The notes beneath the pieces were generated by a model that worked only from the letters and a program-made list of their open reading frames with translations, had not been told where the DNA came from and ran no database searches. From Neobacillus sp. OS1-2 (GTDB taxonomy: Bacteria; Bacillota; Bacilli; Bacillales; Cytobacillaceae): 64,000 bases of DNA. The stretch lies in NCBI RefSeq assembly GCF_030915505.1, contig NZ_CP133265.1, forward strand, positions 1,798,001 through 1,862,000, written 5' to 3'. Positions 37,621 through 44,758 of this stretch are shown here, piece after piece. The position numbers and the translations under genes were made by a program. Positions within the stretch are counted from its first letter, which is position 1. Each line of letters opens with the position of its first letter.

Positions 37621-37636
37621 CTTGACCTACATCAAG
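37621..37636. promoter_or_regulatory. FNR/CRP-type palindrome CTTGA-N6-TCAAG
   Basis: A perfect inverted repeat with TTGA and TCAA cores spaced by 6, the pattern of CRP/FNR-family sites (closer to the TTGAC..ATCAA form of FNR/NNR-type sites than to the B. subtilis TGTGA form). It lies between the divergent oxidase and cupredoxin genes. Confidence 0.45.
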
Positions 37637-37662
37637 GAAATGGAATAAATGGGGGACTTAAA

Positions 37663-37743
37663 ATGAAAGTGGCAAACAATGAGAAGCCTATATCAAAGCC
37701 CATCATCAGTTTCGTCATATTCAGAAAAAGGGAGATAAAATAG
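37663..37743 (+). CDS. Possible 26-aa leader peptide before the cupredoxin gene
   Basis: ATG at 37663 is 7 nt after GGGGGA, and the frame ends TAG at 37741-37743, one base before the cupredoxin ATG. The product (MKVANNEKPISKP, then IISFVIFRKREIK) is short and basic. Its tight join to the next start suggests translational coupling. It could equally be chance; no family is recognised. Confidence 0.35.
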   Translation: MKVANNEKPISKPIISFVIFRKREIK

Positions 37744-37744
37744 T

Positions 37745-38146
37745 ATGAAGAAGATTCTTAGTTTACTATTAGTTACGGCTGCCTTAACTTTAGGCCTGGC
37801 TGCATGCGGAGGGGCAGATGAAGAAACCGCTGCCAAGCAAGACAAAACCACTGAAACAACTACAGCTGCAACAGGAGGAGACTTCACCATCACTGCGAAG
37901 AACTGGGAGTTTTCTTCAGATAAAGAGTTAGTTATTAAAAAGGGTGAAAAAGTTAAAATCAATTTAGTGAACAAAGAAGGCGTTCATTCCATTACTAACG
38001 ATGAATTAGGAATTAACCTTACTGCAGACAAACCCGCCGAATTTACCGCAGACAAAACAGGGGAATATGAATTAAAATGTTCTACTGTTTGTGGTGCTAC
38101 TGAAGACCATGAAGGAATGAAAATTTCGCTAAAAGTTATAGACTAA
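37745..38146 (+). CDS. Cupredoxin-domain lipoprotein (cytochrome oxidase subunit II/CuA-like)
   Basis: A 133-aa lipoprotein: lipobox LAAC, a Thr-rich linker, then a cupredoxin domain from about residue 45. Copper ligands seem to be His in GVHSI and the C-terminal CSTVCGATEDHEGM. That loop is C-x3-C-x5-H-x2-M, two residues longer than the usual CuA loop (C-x3-C-x3-H-x2-M). It may carry electrons or copper outside the membrane. Start: AGGGAG before ATG. A strong terminator follows. It is divergent from a multicopper oxidase. Confidence 0.82.
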   Translation: MKKILSLLLVTAALTLGLAACGGADEETAAKQDKTTETTTAATGGDFTITAKNWEFSSDKELVIKKGEKVKINLVNKEGVHSITNDELGINLTADKPAEFTADKTGEYELKCSTVCGATEDHEGMKISLKVID

Positions 38147-38162
38147 GTCTACGAAACAGGAT

Positions 38163-38196
38163 AAAGGACAAAGGGCATGCCCTTTGTCCTTTTTTA
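38163..38196 (+). terminator. Terminator of the cupredoxin gene
   Basis: A perfect 14-bp stem, AAAGGACAAAGGGC / GCCCTTTGTCCTTT, followed by T. Confidence 0.9.
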
Positions 38197-38313
38197 TTTC
38201 CAATTAAAGCCATAAAAGTAAGGAAATTTAATTATTCTGCCAGTTTCCAATAAGATGGTATATAATAGAAGTAGATTTTAATTATGGAGAGCATCATCAC
38301 GGGGGCGAATGTA

Positions 38314-39675
38314 ATGTTAAACTATGACAATCATAATGAAGTGCATCAAGAAGATGAATATTCACAAAACCTAGTGAAACAATTAGAAAGAATATATGAG
38401 ATACATGTAAATTATGGAACTTCACAGGAAAAGGCCTATTTAGAAGGAAATAATGAACTTGAACTCATTATTAACAAGATCCTTGAATTAAAGACAAGCC
38501 AAGTACGTGAAATGTTTCTATTAAATAGTGAATTAATCGAGTTTGTTACCCAAATGGATTATGTAAAAGAGATGGTAGACCATATTTCGCTCCAAAAAAT
38601 ATCTGTAGATGAAGTGGCTGCCAGCAGCGAGGAAATGAGCCGGGCAATTGAAAACATTTCTTATCATGCCCAAACGTCCTTACTCACAACAAAGAGTGCC
38701 ATTCATACTTCAAAGGTTTCACTTGAGACCCTAACTGAATCCTTTCAATATATTAATCAATCATTTGAAGAAATCAATAAAGTAAAAGATAAGATGAAGA
38801 AAGTAGTAGAGGATACGAAAGAGATTGATAATGTAGTCAATATTATTAATGATGTAGCTAAAAAGACAAATCTGCTAGGTTTAAACGCAAGTATTGAAGC
38901 AGCAAGATCAGGGGAAGCAGGCAAAGGATTTGCTGTTGTGGCCAGTGAGATTAAGAAGCTAGCCGATAATACAAAACTATCTGCTAATTATATAAAGGAT
39001 ATGGTAAAAAGCCTTAGAAATGAAATAGGGGCCTCAGAAAAAGAAATGACGGAGGCGGTGAATGTCTTTTCACAAGGTAAAGTGCATATGAATCAAGCCA
39101 TTACTTCAATGGACAAAATGGGCAATTCGTTAGAAGGAATTGGCACGGTCATTGAAAGTATTACAACCAATGTCGAGGAACAATCTGCTGCAACACTAGA
39201 TGTTTCAGAAAAGCTAACTGAAATTAATAACCAGACGCAACTTCTCAATGAATCCTGTTTGAAAACAGGACAAGGCATTTATACGATTAGTGAGATGGCA
39301 GAAAACATCAGAAATACAGCGCTTCCTTATTTTAAGGATTTTAAAGGGTTTCAAATGTTACTACCTGTAGCCACCGAACATTTATTATGGAAGTGGAAAG
39401 CCTATAATGCTGTTTGTGGATTTGTCGAGCTTGATGAACAGAGTATACCGGAATATACAACTTGTACCCTAGGACAGCATTTAGCTGCAACAAAAGATAA
39501 AAATCCGAATGATGAACTAGTAGTAAATTTATTTGAACCGCATAAAAGAGTCCATGAAGTTTCAAAGGAAATTATTCATGAAGTAAATAGTGGAAATAGA
39601 CATAGAATCAATCATTTATTAGAAGAATTAAATTCTACTACAGGGACGTTGGTTAACGAGTTGGGGTCTGCGTAA
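38314..39675 (+). CDS. Soluble chemoreceptor with C-terminal CZB zinc-binding domain; 3' end altered by an IS
   Basis: A 453-aa cytoplasmic methyl-accepting protein: no membrane segments, a signalling hairpin tip ([20 protein letters not shown] and [12 protein letters not shown]), and a CZB domain near the end ([29 protein letters not shown]) whose His and Cys bind zinc; related CZB receptors sense zinc or hypochlorite. ATG 38314 is chosen because GGGGGC lies about 9 nt upstream. The final codons GGG TCT GCG TAA come from the IS256-type element; without it the frame would read LKKISS then stop (41221-41241). The domain itself is intact. Confidence 0.88.
   Translation: MLNYDNHNEVHQEDEYSQNLVKQLERIYEIHVNYGTSQEKAYLEGNNELELIINKILELKTSQVREMFLLNSELIEFVTQMDYVKEMVDHISLQKISVDEVAASSEEMSRAIENISYHAQTSLLTTKSAIHTSKVSLETLTESFQYINQSFEEINKVKDKMKKVVEDTKEIDNVVNIINDVAKKTNLLGLNASIEAARSGEAGKGFAVVASEIKKLADNTKLSANYIKDMVKSLRNEIGASEKEMTEAVNVFSQGKVHMNQAITSMDKMGNSLEGIGTVIESITTNVEEQSAATLDVSEKLTEINNQTQLLNESCLKTGQGIYTISEMAENIRNTALPYFKDFKGFQMLLPVATEHLLWKWKAYNAVCGFVELDEQSIPEYTTCTLGQHLAATKDKNPNDELVVNLFEPHKRVHEVSKEIIHEVNSGNRHRINHLLEELNSTTGTLVNELGSA
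39656..39663. repeat. Target-site duplication, left copy (ACGAGTTG)
   Basis: 8 bp, identical to 41216-41223, directly flanking the insertion element. IS256-family elements duplicate 8-9 bp. Confidence 0.85.
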
Positions 39676-39768
39676 AATCTTGTGTAAGTAATATTCGACA
39701 ATCTTCGCAAGGCGAAAAACAATAGGTATGAAAAAAATATAATCTGGCAATACTATACTTGCCTTTTA

Positions 39769-39875
39769 CCATAAAACAGGATAGGGCAATGCAGAAGTGC
39801 AACCCGAGCGGTTTTATGGCTTTTACCCTAAAACGGACGGATCTATGCTGTCCGTTTTTTGTGTCCGTTTTAGGG
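39769..39875. ncRNA. Multi-hairpin noncoding segment in the IS left end
   Basis: On the plus strand CCATAAAAC (39769) pairs with GTTTTATGG (39811) around a nested GGG..TGCA-GAAG-TGCA..CCC. Next, GTTTTA (39811) can instead pair with TAAAAC (39829), and AAACGGAC (39831) with GTCCGTTT (39850) followed by T, or a 13-bp stretch 39826-39838 with 39863-39875. These are competing structures, as in attenuators. No known RNA family is recognised, and the transcribed strand is uncertain. Confidence 0.3.
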
Positions 39876-39904
39876 AAAACAAATGCGATAAACTTCAGGG
39901 GTTT

Positions 39905-39919
39905 GGGGACAGAGTCCCC
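39905..39919. repeat. Palindrome GGGGACAGAGTCCCC
   Basis: A 15-bp palindrome just after the transposase stop on the minus strand. It resembles the dispersed short palindromes elsewhere in the window and may also act as a weak terminator. Confidence 0.5.
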
Positions 39920-39921
39920 AA

Positions 39922-41121
39922 TTATGATGTCTGGTTTAAAATCTCAAGCTGGCTCAAGATCATATCCCAATTACGATAACGCATTGTCCATTTTTTTGTT
40001 ATATTTTGAGCTGCCAAGTAAAGCATTTTCCTTAAGCTATCATCATTAGGAAAAATAGACTTTGTTTTTGTTACTTTTCTAAATTGACGATGCAGCCCTT
40101 CTATAATATTCGTAGTATATATTATTTTCCTAATTTCTGGAGGATATGCAAAGAAGGTGGCCAGAATATCCCAATTTTCTTCCCATGACCTAACAGCAGA
40201 AGGATATTCCTTGCCCCATTTATCTTTAAATTCAATGAGTCTTTCTAAGGCTGTTTCTTCATTTATGGAAGTGTATACCTTTTTTAGATCTGCTACAAAC
40301 TCTTTGATGTGTTTATAAGAAACATACCTGGTACTAGCACGAATCTGGTGGATGATACAGCGTTGAATGCCGGCAAAAGGATACACAGCTTGAATGGCCT
40401 CTCTAAACCCTGTAAGTCCATCTACACAGAAAAGATTAACCGTTTTTACACCTCTCGTTTTCAAATCGTTCAACACACCTAACCAAAACTTGCTACTTTC
40501 ATTTCCTCCAACCCAGATCCCTAATATTTCTTTATATCCTTCATTGTTGATTCCTAAAACGACATAGGCTGCTTTCGATACAATTTGGTGATTATCCCGA
40601 ATTTTATAATGAATGGCATCCATGAATATAAAAGGATAATAGGCTTCAAGCGGACGGCTTTGCCACTCATTTACTTGCGGAATAATTTTTTCGCTAATCT
40701 TACTAACTAGCTCAGAAGAAATCTCAATATTATAGAGATCCTTGACTTGTTCCTGAATATCTCTAGTGGACATGCCGTGAGCGTAAAGAGACAGTATCTT
40801 TTCTTCCAGACCGTCCACACTTCTTTGATATTTGTCCAAAATTTTGGGCTCGTACGAGCCATTTCTATCCCTAGGAACACTAACTTCAACTTCTCCAAAT
40901 TGTGTCTTTAATTTCCGTTTTGTTGAGCCGTTTCGGTAATTGCTTGGTGCATCACCCCGGCGCTGATGTTTCTCATAACCTAGCTGATCTTCAATTTCAC
41001 ACTGCAGTACCTCGCCCATGATATCAGAAAACATTTCTTTGATCGTTTCCATGATTTGATTGGTACTCGTGAATTTTTCTTCCTTTACAATTTCTCTGAT
41101 TAATTCTTTTGGTAACTTCAT
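39922..41121 (-). CDS. IS256-family transposase
   Basis: A 399-aa Mutator-type (Transposase_mut) DDE transposase, apparently intact. Visible parts: YEKHQRRGDAPSNYRNGS, the first catalytic Asp in FIFMDAIHYKIRD, the second near LFCVDGLTGFREAI, a C/H region (GIQRCIIHQIRAS) and the terminal NIIEGLHRQFRKVTKTK with the Glu. Start: ATG 41121 behind AAGGAGGATT. That ribosome site is locked in a long hairpin formed by the leader, which should limit translation from readthrough mRNA. Confidence 0.95.
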   Translation of the reverse strand: MKLPKELIREIVKEEKFTSTNQIMETIKEMFSDIMGEVLQCEIEDQLGYEKHQRRGDAPSNYRNGSTKRKLKTQFGEVEVSVPRDRNGSYEPKILDKYQRSVDGLEEKILSLYAHGMSTRDIQEQVKDLYNIEISSELVSKISEKIIPQVNEWQSRPLEAYYPFIFMDAIHYKIRDNHQIVSKAAYVVLGINNEGYKEILGIWVGGNESSKFWLGVLNDLKTRGVKTVNLFCVDGLTGFREAIQAVYPFAGIQRCIIHQIRASTRYVSYKHIKEFVADLKKVYTSINEETALERLIEFKDKWGKEYPSAVRSWEENWDILATFFAYPPEIRKIIYTTNIIEGLHRQFRKVTKTKSIFPNDDSLRKMLYLAAQNITKKWTMRYRNWDMILSQLEILNQTS

Positions 41122-41128
41122 GTCGAAA

Positions 41129-41177
41129 AATCCTCCTTGGGAAAATTATTTTATCCTAATTTTCGCCAAGGAGGATT
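41129..41177 (-). promoter_or_regulatory. Hairpin hiding the transposase ribosome-binding site
   Basis: AATCCTCCTTGG (41129-41140) and CCAAGGAGGATT (41166-41177) are perfect complements, extended by GAAAATTA / TAATTTTC with one bulged base: about 20 bp of stem and an 8-nt loop. On the transposase mRNA the stem contains the AAGGAGG site. Confidence 0.85.
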
Positions 41178-41215
41178 GATTTCAAACGTATTTACACAAC
41201 TTTTTCCGCACCGTC

Positions 41216-41223
41216 ACGAGTTG
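41216..41223. repeat. Target-site duplication, right copy (ACGAGTTG)
   Basis: Identical to 39656-39663; marks the other side of the IS256 insertion. Confidence 0.85.
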
Positions 41224-41241
41224 AAAAAAATATCCTCTTAA
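41216..41241 (+). pseudogene. Detached 3' tail of the chemoreceptor gene
   Basis: Joining 39663 to 41224 restores one frame: the codons for NEL are followed by AAA AAA ATA TCC TCT TAA, giving a six-residue tail LKKISS and a native stop at 41239-41241. The IS cut off these codons. Confidence 0.75.
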
Positions 41242-41309
41242 GCTTTTTATTCGAAGCATTCGATGGACTATAGCTAAGAGTGCTTTTCTTCTGACTCATA
41301 CAAACAGGG

Positions 41310-41364
41310 CTTGTCACCACCAGAATCGTGTCGATGATTTCGACAAAATTCAGGTGGCGACAGG
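41310..41364 (+). repeat. 55-bp hairpin repeat, copy 1
   Basis: Outer arms CTTGTCACCACC / GGTGGCGACAGG and an inner hairpin TGTCGATGATTTCGACAAAA. The copy at 43704-43758 has the same length, orientation and internal spacing. It lies 24 bp beyond the tasA-like gene stop and could also terminate that operon. Confidence 0.75.
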
Positions 41365-41387
41365 TACCTATTTCCACGTTACGCTAT

Positions 41388-41948
41388 TTAATCATTCCAA
41401 CTTTGAACTGCATCACCAGAATCGATCACACCATTATCATTTGCATCACCATTATTCCGTGATTGAACCGCTTTAACATAAATATCGATATAGCCATTAT
41501 TTGCACGTTGATAATGATTAGGTGCATTCTTAGGGAAGTTATAGGTTAAATTTAAAGTGGCAGTCTCACCTGGTTTTATTAGTTTTACTGCATTATCATA
41601 GGTAATGGTTAAAGGTGTATTATGGCCCTCAAAAGCCTCAAATAATTGGCCCTGCTTAGAAGCATTGGATTGCTCCTGATCAAATGCAACCCAAGCATTC
41701 AAGTTTCCATCATTTTTCACCTTAACCTTGACAGTTTCAGAATCCCCTGGTGCTAAGTTTTCCATGTGGAGTGACTGTGCAAGTACCGCTCCTCCATTCA
41801 CTGCATTAATTTCTAATTTTCCTGGTTTAAAATCACTGCCCTCAAATGCACCCTCACTAGTCCACAAGGCAAATGTACCTGCACTGATTAATGCTGCTCC
41901 CATGGCTGTTGTTAGTAACGTTGCCCCCATTTTTCTTTTTAAACTCAT
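41388..41948 (-). CDS. tasA: TasA/CalY-family biofilm amyloid protein
   Basis: A 186-aa exported protein of the TasA/camelysin family. The signal peptide (MSLKRKMGATLLTTAMGAAL) ends near TFALWTSE, the kind of site cut by SipW. The mature part has the beta-rich pattern LAPGDSETVKVKVKNDGNLNAW and LIKPGETATLNLTYNFP. B. subtilis TasA forms the main matrix fibre. It is shorter than B. subtilis TasA (261 aa) and ends with GDANDNGVIDSGDAVQSW, which resembles a dockerin/EF-hand-like Asp-rich loop. Start: ATG 41948 after GGGAGG. Third gene of the tapA-sipW-tasA operon. Confidence 0.88.
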   Translation of the reverse strand: MSLKRKMGATLLTTAMGAALISAGTFALWTSEGAFEGSDFKPGKLEINAVNGGAVLAQSLHMENLAPGDSETVKVKVKNDGNLNAWVAFDQEQSNASKQGQLFEAFEGHNTPLTITYDNAVKLIKPGETATLNLTYNFPKNAPNHYQRANNGYIDIYVKAVQSRNNGDANDNGVIDSGDAVQSWND

Positions 41949-42025
41949 CTTCCTTGCCTCCCTTTTTCTATTATCCCAATATGTATAAGGATAAATAATT
42001 TTATGTGAACTCCTTTTTAAGAAAT

Positions 42026-42589
42026 TCAACCAGTTGGATTTGCCTTTTTTGATTCTACTTTTGAAATAGCTTTCCATAGGCTAATAATGGACGATAGGAT
42101 CATGAGCACTCCTGGAACAATCATCAGAAATATTGCCCCATTGGTAGATTGGATAAAAGCCAATAGTTTCCCGATAAAGGGGAGAGTGAAACCACTATAG
42201 ACCCCAACTACTTTTTCAGGCATGACAGGGGATCGGTCTGTCGTGTCGTTGTTATCACCCTTTGTCATAAACTGGACCCTATCCTTTTCTTTTTGTATTT
42301 CAATAATTCTATGAGTTATTAATGTGTTAGGATTATCCGCTGCTTTGAAAGTGATAACGTCACCTTTTTGAAGAGTTGTCGTATCAGAAACTGGTTTTAC
42401 AGCGATTATGGATCCGGTCTTGATACCCGGCTCCATGGAACCAGATAAGACCGTCATAATCTCATAGCCGAAAACCTTTGGAGTTCCACCGTTTATTTTT
42501 GTGGATATCACTGTCATAACCATACAAATTAACACTTCGTAGATAATTACTGATGAAACTCTACCCGCCCATTTTTTAAACCTTTTCAT
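42026..42589 (-). CDS. sipW: Signal peptidase I, SipW type
   Basis: A 187-aa membrane protease of the ER-type signal peptidase group. The serine nucleophile is in MTVLSGSMEPGI, and the base is His in LITHRII in place of the Lys of usual bacterial enzymes, which is the SipW hallmark. TKGDNNDTTDRSPV is the substrate-site box. There is one N-terminal and one C-terminal transmembrane helix. In B. subtilis SipW processes TasA and TapA, which flank it here. Start: GGTGAAAG before ATG. Confidence 0.93.
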   Translation of the reverse strand: MKRFKKWAGRVSSVIIYEVLICMVMTVISTKINGGTPKVFGYEIMTVLSGSMEPGIKTGSIIAVKPVSDTTTLQKGDVITFKAADNPNTLITHRIIEIQKEKDRVQFMTKGDNNDTTDRSPVMPEKVVGVYSGFTLPFIGKLLAFIQSTNGAIFLMIVPGVLMILSSIISLWKAISKVESKKANPTG

Positions 42590-42633
42590 TCTTTCACCTA
42601 CTCCATTTTTTTGATTATTTGGGAATGCTTCTT

Positions 42634-43167
42634 TTATTTATTAACATTAATTTTTTTACTAACAGTCACTGGTAGCCCTTCTAGTAATATCTCATTTCCA
42701 ACAGGCTTTTCGTGATTCTGAAAAGCAACAAACATATAAAAACCCTTTTTTAATGGAGTATATGTCAGCTTGATTGGGTCCCCATTTACAGCCATTTTAG
42801 GAATTACTCCCTCGCTAATTACTAATTCGCCCACTTCTCCATGAGGGCCAACAGGGTTTCCATTCGGGCTATAATAAACAGAATAGGTAGAGTTTAGAGC
42901 CATATCTCCCTGACCGACATTCTGGATATAGGCATAGATTTCATTTGAATCATAACTAGCATTTGTAAATGATAATGTACTATGATCAAACCATGGGCCC
43001 GCTTCAATGCTGGTTTCCATTTTTACTTGACTAATAAAGAGCGCATTTGTTGTTGAGGTTAAGTTAAGTGATAGAAACATTAAGACAAACCAGGCAAGTC
43101 CAAAATTCCACATAATAAAGAGGATTCTATGGTTCCTTCTTAAATTTCTAAACCTAGTAAGTTTAAT
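42634..43167 (-). CDS. tapA: TapA-like fibre assembly protein, probably with an ATT start
   Basis: First gene of the amyloid operon, where TapA (YqxM) is expected. The protein is exported (hydrophobic FGLAWFVLMFLSLNLTSTTNA, then a mature domain of about 140 aa with VGQGDMALNSTYSVYYSP and FYMFVAFQNHEKPVG). The first ATG is at 43113 and has no ribosome site. Eighteen codons upstream in frame, ATT at 43165-43167 follows GGGAGGGAGAAC closely. It would add KLTRFRNLRRNHRILFI, giving a normal positively charged signal-peptide start (177 aa). The mature part is much shorter than B. subtilis TapA (253 aa). Confidence 0.72.
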   Translation of the reverse strand: MKLTRFRNLRRNHRILFIMWNFGLAWFVLMFLSLNLTSTTNALFISQVKMETSIEAGPWFDHSTLSFTNASYDSNEIYAYIQNVGQGDMALNSTYSVYYSPNGNPVGPHGEVGELVISEGVIPKMAVNGDPIKLTYTPLKKGFYMFVAFQNHEKPVGNEILLEGLPVTVSKKINVNK

Positions 43168-43214
43168 TGTTCTCCCTCCCTTTATTAAGAAAGTTCTAAA
43201 TAGCTCAAGTTTGT

Positions 43215-43221
43215 GTTCTTT
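43215..43221 (+). promoter_or_regulatory. SinR-like heptamer GTTCTTT
   Basis: An exact match to the published SinR box GTTCTYT, about 50 bp upstream of the tapA start. A TATACT-type -10 lies nearby on the minus strand (about 43240). One heptamer alone is weak evidence, but the position fits repression of a tapA operon. Confidence 0.35.
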
Positions 43222-43703
43222 ATAACGAATACCTCTGATTTAGTATAGTACAAAATACCGCTATTGAAAAACCCCTAAAATAGGCATTTATCCTCAAATA
43301 AGTGCGTTTTCTATCCTTTATATCGGTTTATCTCCTGTTTTCTCATTAAGTTGTAATTTATATAGATAATTTGCGTACTTTATAATGCACACAGCTAATT
43401 TAGCTTTCCTTAGACGCTCAGTATACACAGCGTTAAAATAGTACTTTGGCATAATATCAATTTTCGCAGGTGATCTTATGAAGATTTCAATAGAGGAAAT
43501 TAACAAGTGATAGAAGAAACTCTCAATAGTGGCCGATTCGAAGCATACTTGATAAAGGGACAACTGGTTTGTTAATGAGGATTGACGACGGCTATGATCA
43601 ATTCAGAGGAATCGTGAAATCAACGATATGAATAAAGAGGGCATTTACACGAAAGGAGGATTTTATGGGGCTATTCAAAATTGCAGAAACTAGGAAGACA
43701 ATG
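43222..43703. other. Intergenic stretch upstream of tapA, no supported gene
   Basis: About 480 bp without a convincing gene. A plus-strand chain of very short frames joins by start/stop overlap: ATG 43478 (10 aa), GTG 43507 (22 aa), ATG 43575 (18 aa), ATG 43628 (21 aa). Another ATG at 43664 behind GAAAGGAGG runs 28 aa into the hairpin repeat. On the minus strand an 81-codon frame (43318-43563) has only a TTG start and no ribosome site. This may be the remains of a decayed gene. Confidence 0.4.
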
Positions 43704-43758
43704 CCTGTCACTACCCAACTAATGTCGAGGAATGCGACAAAACGCGAGTAGCGGCAGG
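43704..43758 (+). repeat. 55-bp hairpin repeat, copy 2
   Basis: Arms CCTGTCACTACC / GTAGCGGCAGG and inner hairpin TGTCGAGGAATGCGACAAAA. Same length, spacing and orientation as 41310-41364, so the pair brackets the tapA-sipW-tasA operon. Confidence 0.75.
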
Positions 43759-43797
43759 CTCCTTTTCAAATCACCCAGTTTCCGTTAATAAACAAAC

Positions 43798-44757
43798 TTA
43801 ACCAATGGAGACCATCCGCTCAATAGCAAGCTTTGCTCGCTCGGCTGTATCGGCAGAAACTGTAATGACATGCTTGTTTTCTTTTAGGGCCGCTAAAACC
43901 TTTTCTAGTGTAATCATTTTCATAAAAGGACAGACAGCCTCCGGATTGGCGGCAACAAAGCGCTTTTCAGGATTTTGTTTTTCCATCTGATGGATAATTC
44001 CTACCTCTGTTGCAACAATGAATTCCTCCGCATGCGAATCTTTAGAGTGTTTTAGCATGTTACCTGTTGATAAAATATGTGTCTTTTCAGCTGGCAGTAC
44101 CCCTTCAGACATTAAGTACATGCTTGAAGTGGAGCATCCACATTCGGGATGGACAAGCAGCTCGGCCTCTGGATGCTGTGTCAGTACATCCTCTACCTGA
44201 TGTGTTGCAATCCCTGCGTGAACATGACATTCCCCCAGCCAAATATGCATGTTCTCACGGCCAGTTTCATTCTTCACGAAAGAACCAAGGAACATATCCG
44301 GTAAGAAAAGGATTTCTTTGTCCTCTGGAATCGACCGGACAATCTCCACTGCGTTGGAGGAGGTACAGCAATAATCGCTTTCCGCCTTCACCTCAGCAGT
44401 TGTATTCACATAAGCAACGACAACCGCCCCAGGATGCTCAGCTTTCCATTCGCGGAGCTGATCTACTGTGATGGAATCAGCTAAAGAGCAGCCTGCCTCG
44501 AGGTCTGGGAGCAGCACGGTTTTCTCCGGATTCAAAATGGCCGCTGTTTCTGCCATAAAGTGAACACCACAGAACACGATTACGTCTGCAGATGTGGTCA
44601 CCGCGGCACGTGCAAGCGCAAGGGAATCACCCAATACGTCTGCAATATCCTGAATCTCTGGAAGTTGATAATTGTGCGCGAGCAGAATAGCATTGCGCTT
44701 TTTCTTCCATTCTTGAATTTCCTCCACTAAGCTGCTTTTCATCTCAGTAACTGGCAT
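43798..44757 (-). CDS. nadA: Quinolinate synthase
   Basis: A 319-aa [4Fe-4S] enzyme that condenses iminoaspartate with dihydroxyacetone phosphate to quinolinate. Cluster cysteines are in VFCGVHFMAETA, VHPECGCST and EAVCPFMKM; LAHNYQLPEIQDIADVLGDS is the N-terminal signature. Start: ATG 44757, 1 nt after the nadC stop with GGGGAGG upstream; the longer frame overlaps nadC and is unlikely. Shorter than B. subtilis NadA (368 aa) but within the usual range of the family. Last gene of nadB-nadC-nadA. Confidence 0.95.
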   Translation of the reverse strand: MPVTEMKSSLVEEIQEWKKKRNAILLAHNYQLPEIQDIADVLGDSLALARAAVTTSADVIVFCGVHFMAETAAILNPEKTVLLPDLEAGCSLADSITVDQLREWKAEHPGAVVVAYVNTTAEVKAESDYCCTSSNAVEIVRSIPEDKEILFLPDMFLGSFVKNETGRENMHIWLGECHVHAGIATHQVEDVLTQHPEAELLVHPECGCSTSSMYLMSEGVLPAEKTHILSTGNMLKHSKDSHAEEFIVATEVGIIHQMEKQNPEKRFVAANPEAVCPFMKMITLEKVLAALKENKHVITVSADTAERAKLAIERMVSIG

Positions 44758-44758
44758 T

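Larger units (their letters stand above)
39664..41215 (-). mobile_element. IS256-family insertion sequence, complete (1552 bp)
   Basis: Bounded by ACGAGTTG duplications. The ends are imperfect inverted repeats: left GGGTCTGCGTAAAATCTTG, right (complement) GACGGTGCGGAAAAAGTTG, both running on into TGTGTAA at the same offset. It carries one intact transposase on the minus strand. About 250 bp between the left end and the transposase stop are noncoding and contain several hairpins, longer than usual for this family. The element sits in the last codons of a chemoreceptor gene. Confidence 0.88.

Noticed and set aside
39769-39819. Resemblance to a c-di-GMP-I (GEMM) riboswitch next to a chemoreceptor gene
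   Set aside because: GGGCAA and a small stem are present, but the conserved GACGCAAAGCC segment and second helix are missing, and the segment lies inside the IS element, not upstream of a gene.
39879-39921. IS left end close to the transposase stop (TGCGATAAACTT near 39887)
   Set aside because: It matches the right end worse than the 39664 end and has no flanking duplication, whereas the 39664/41215 pair has an exact 8-bp duplication.
43318-43563. An 81-codon minus-strand frame upstream of tapA
   Set aside because: It has only a TTG start, no ribosome site and no recognisable domain; probably noncoding.
43798-44757. NadA as truncated because it is about 50 aa shorter than the B. subtilis enzyme
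   Set aside because: All three cluster cysteines and both ends are present; the shorter form is common in the family.
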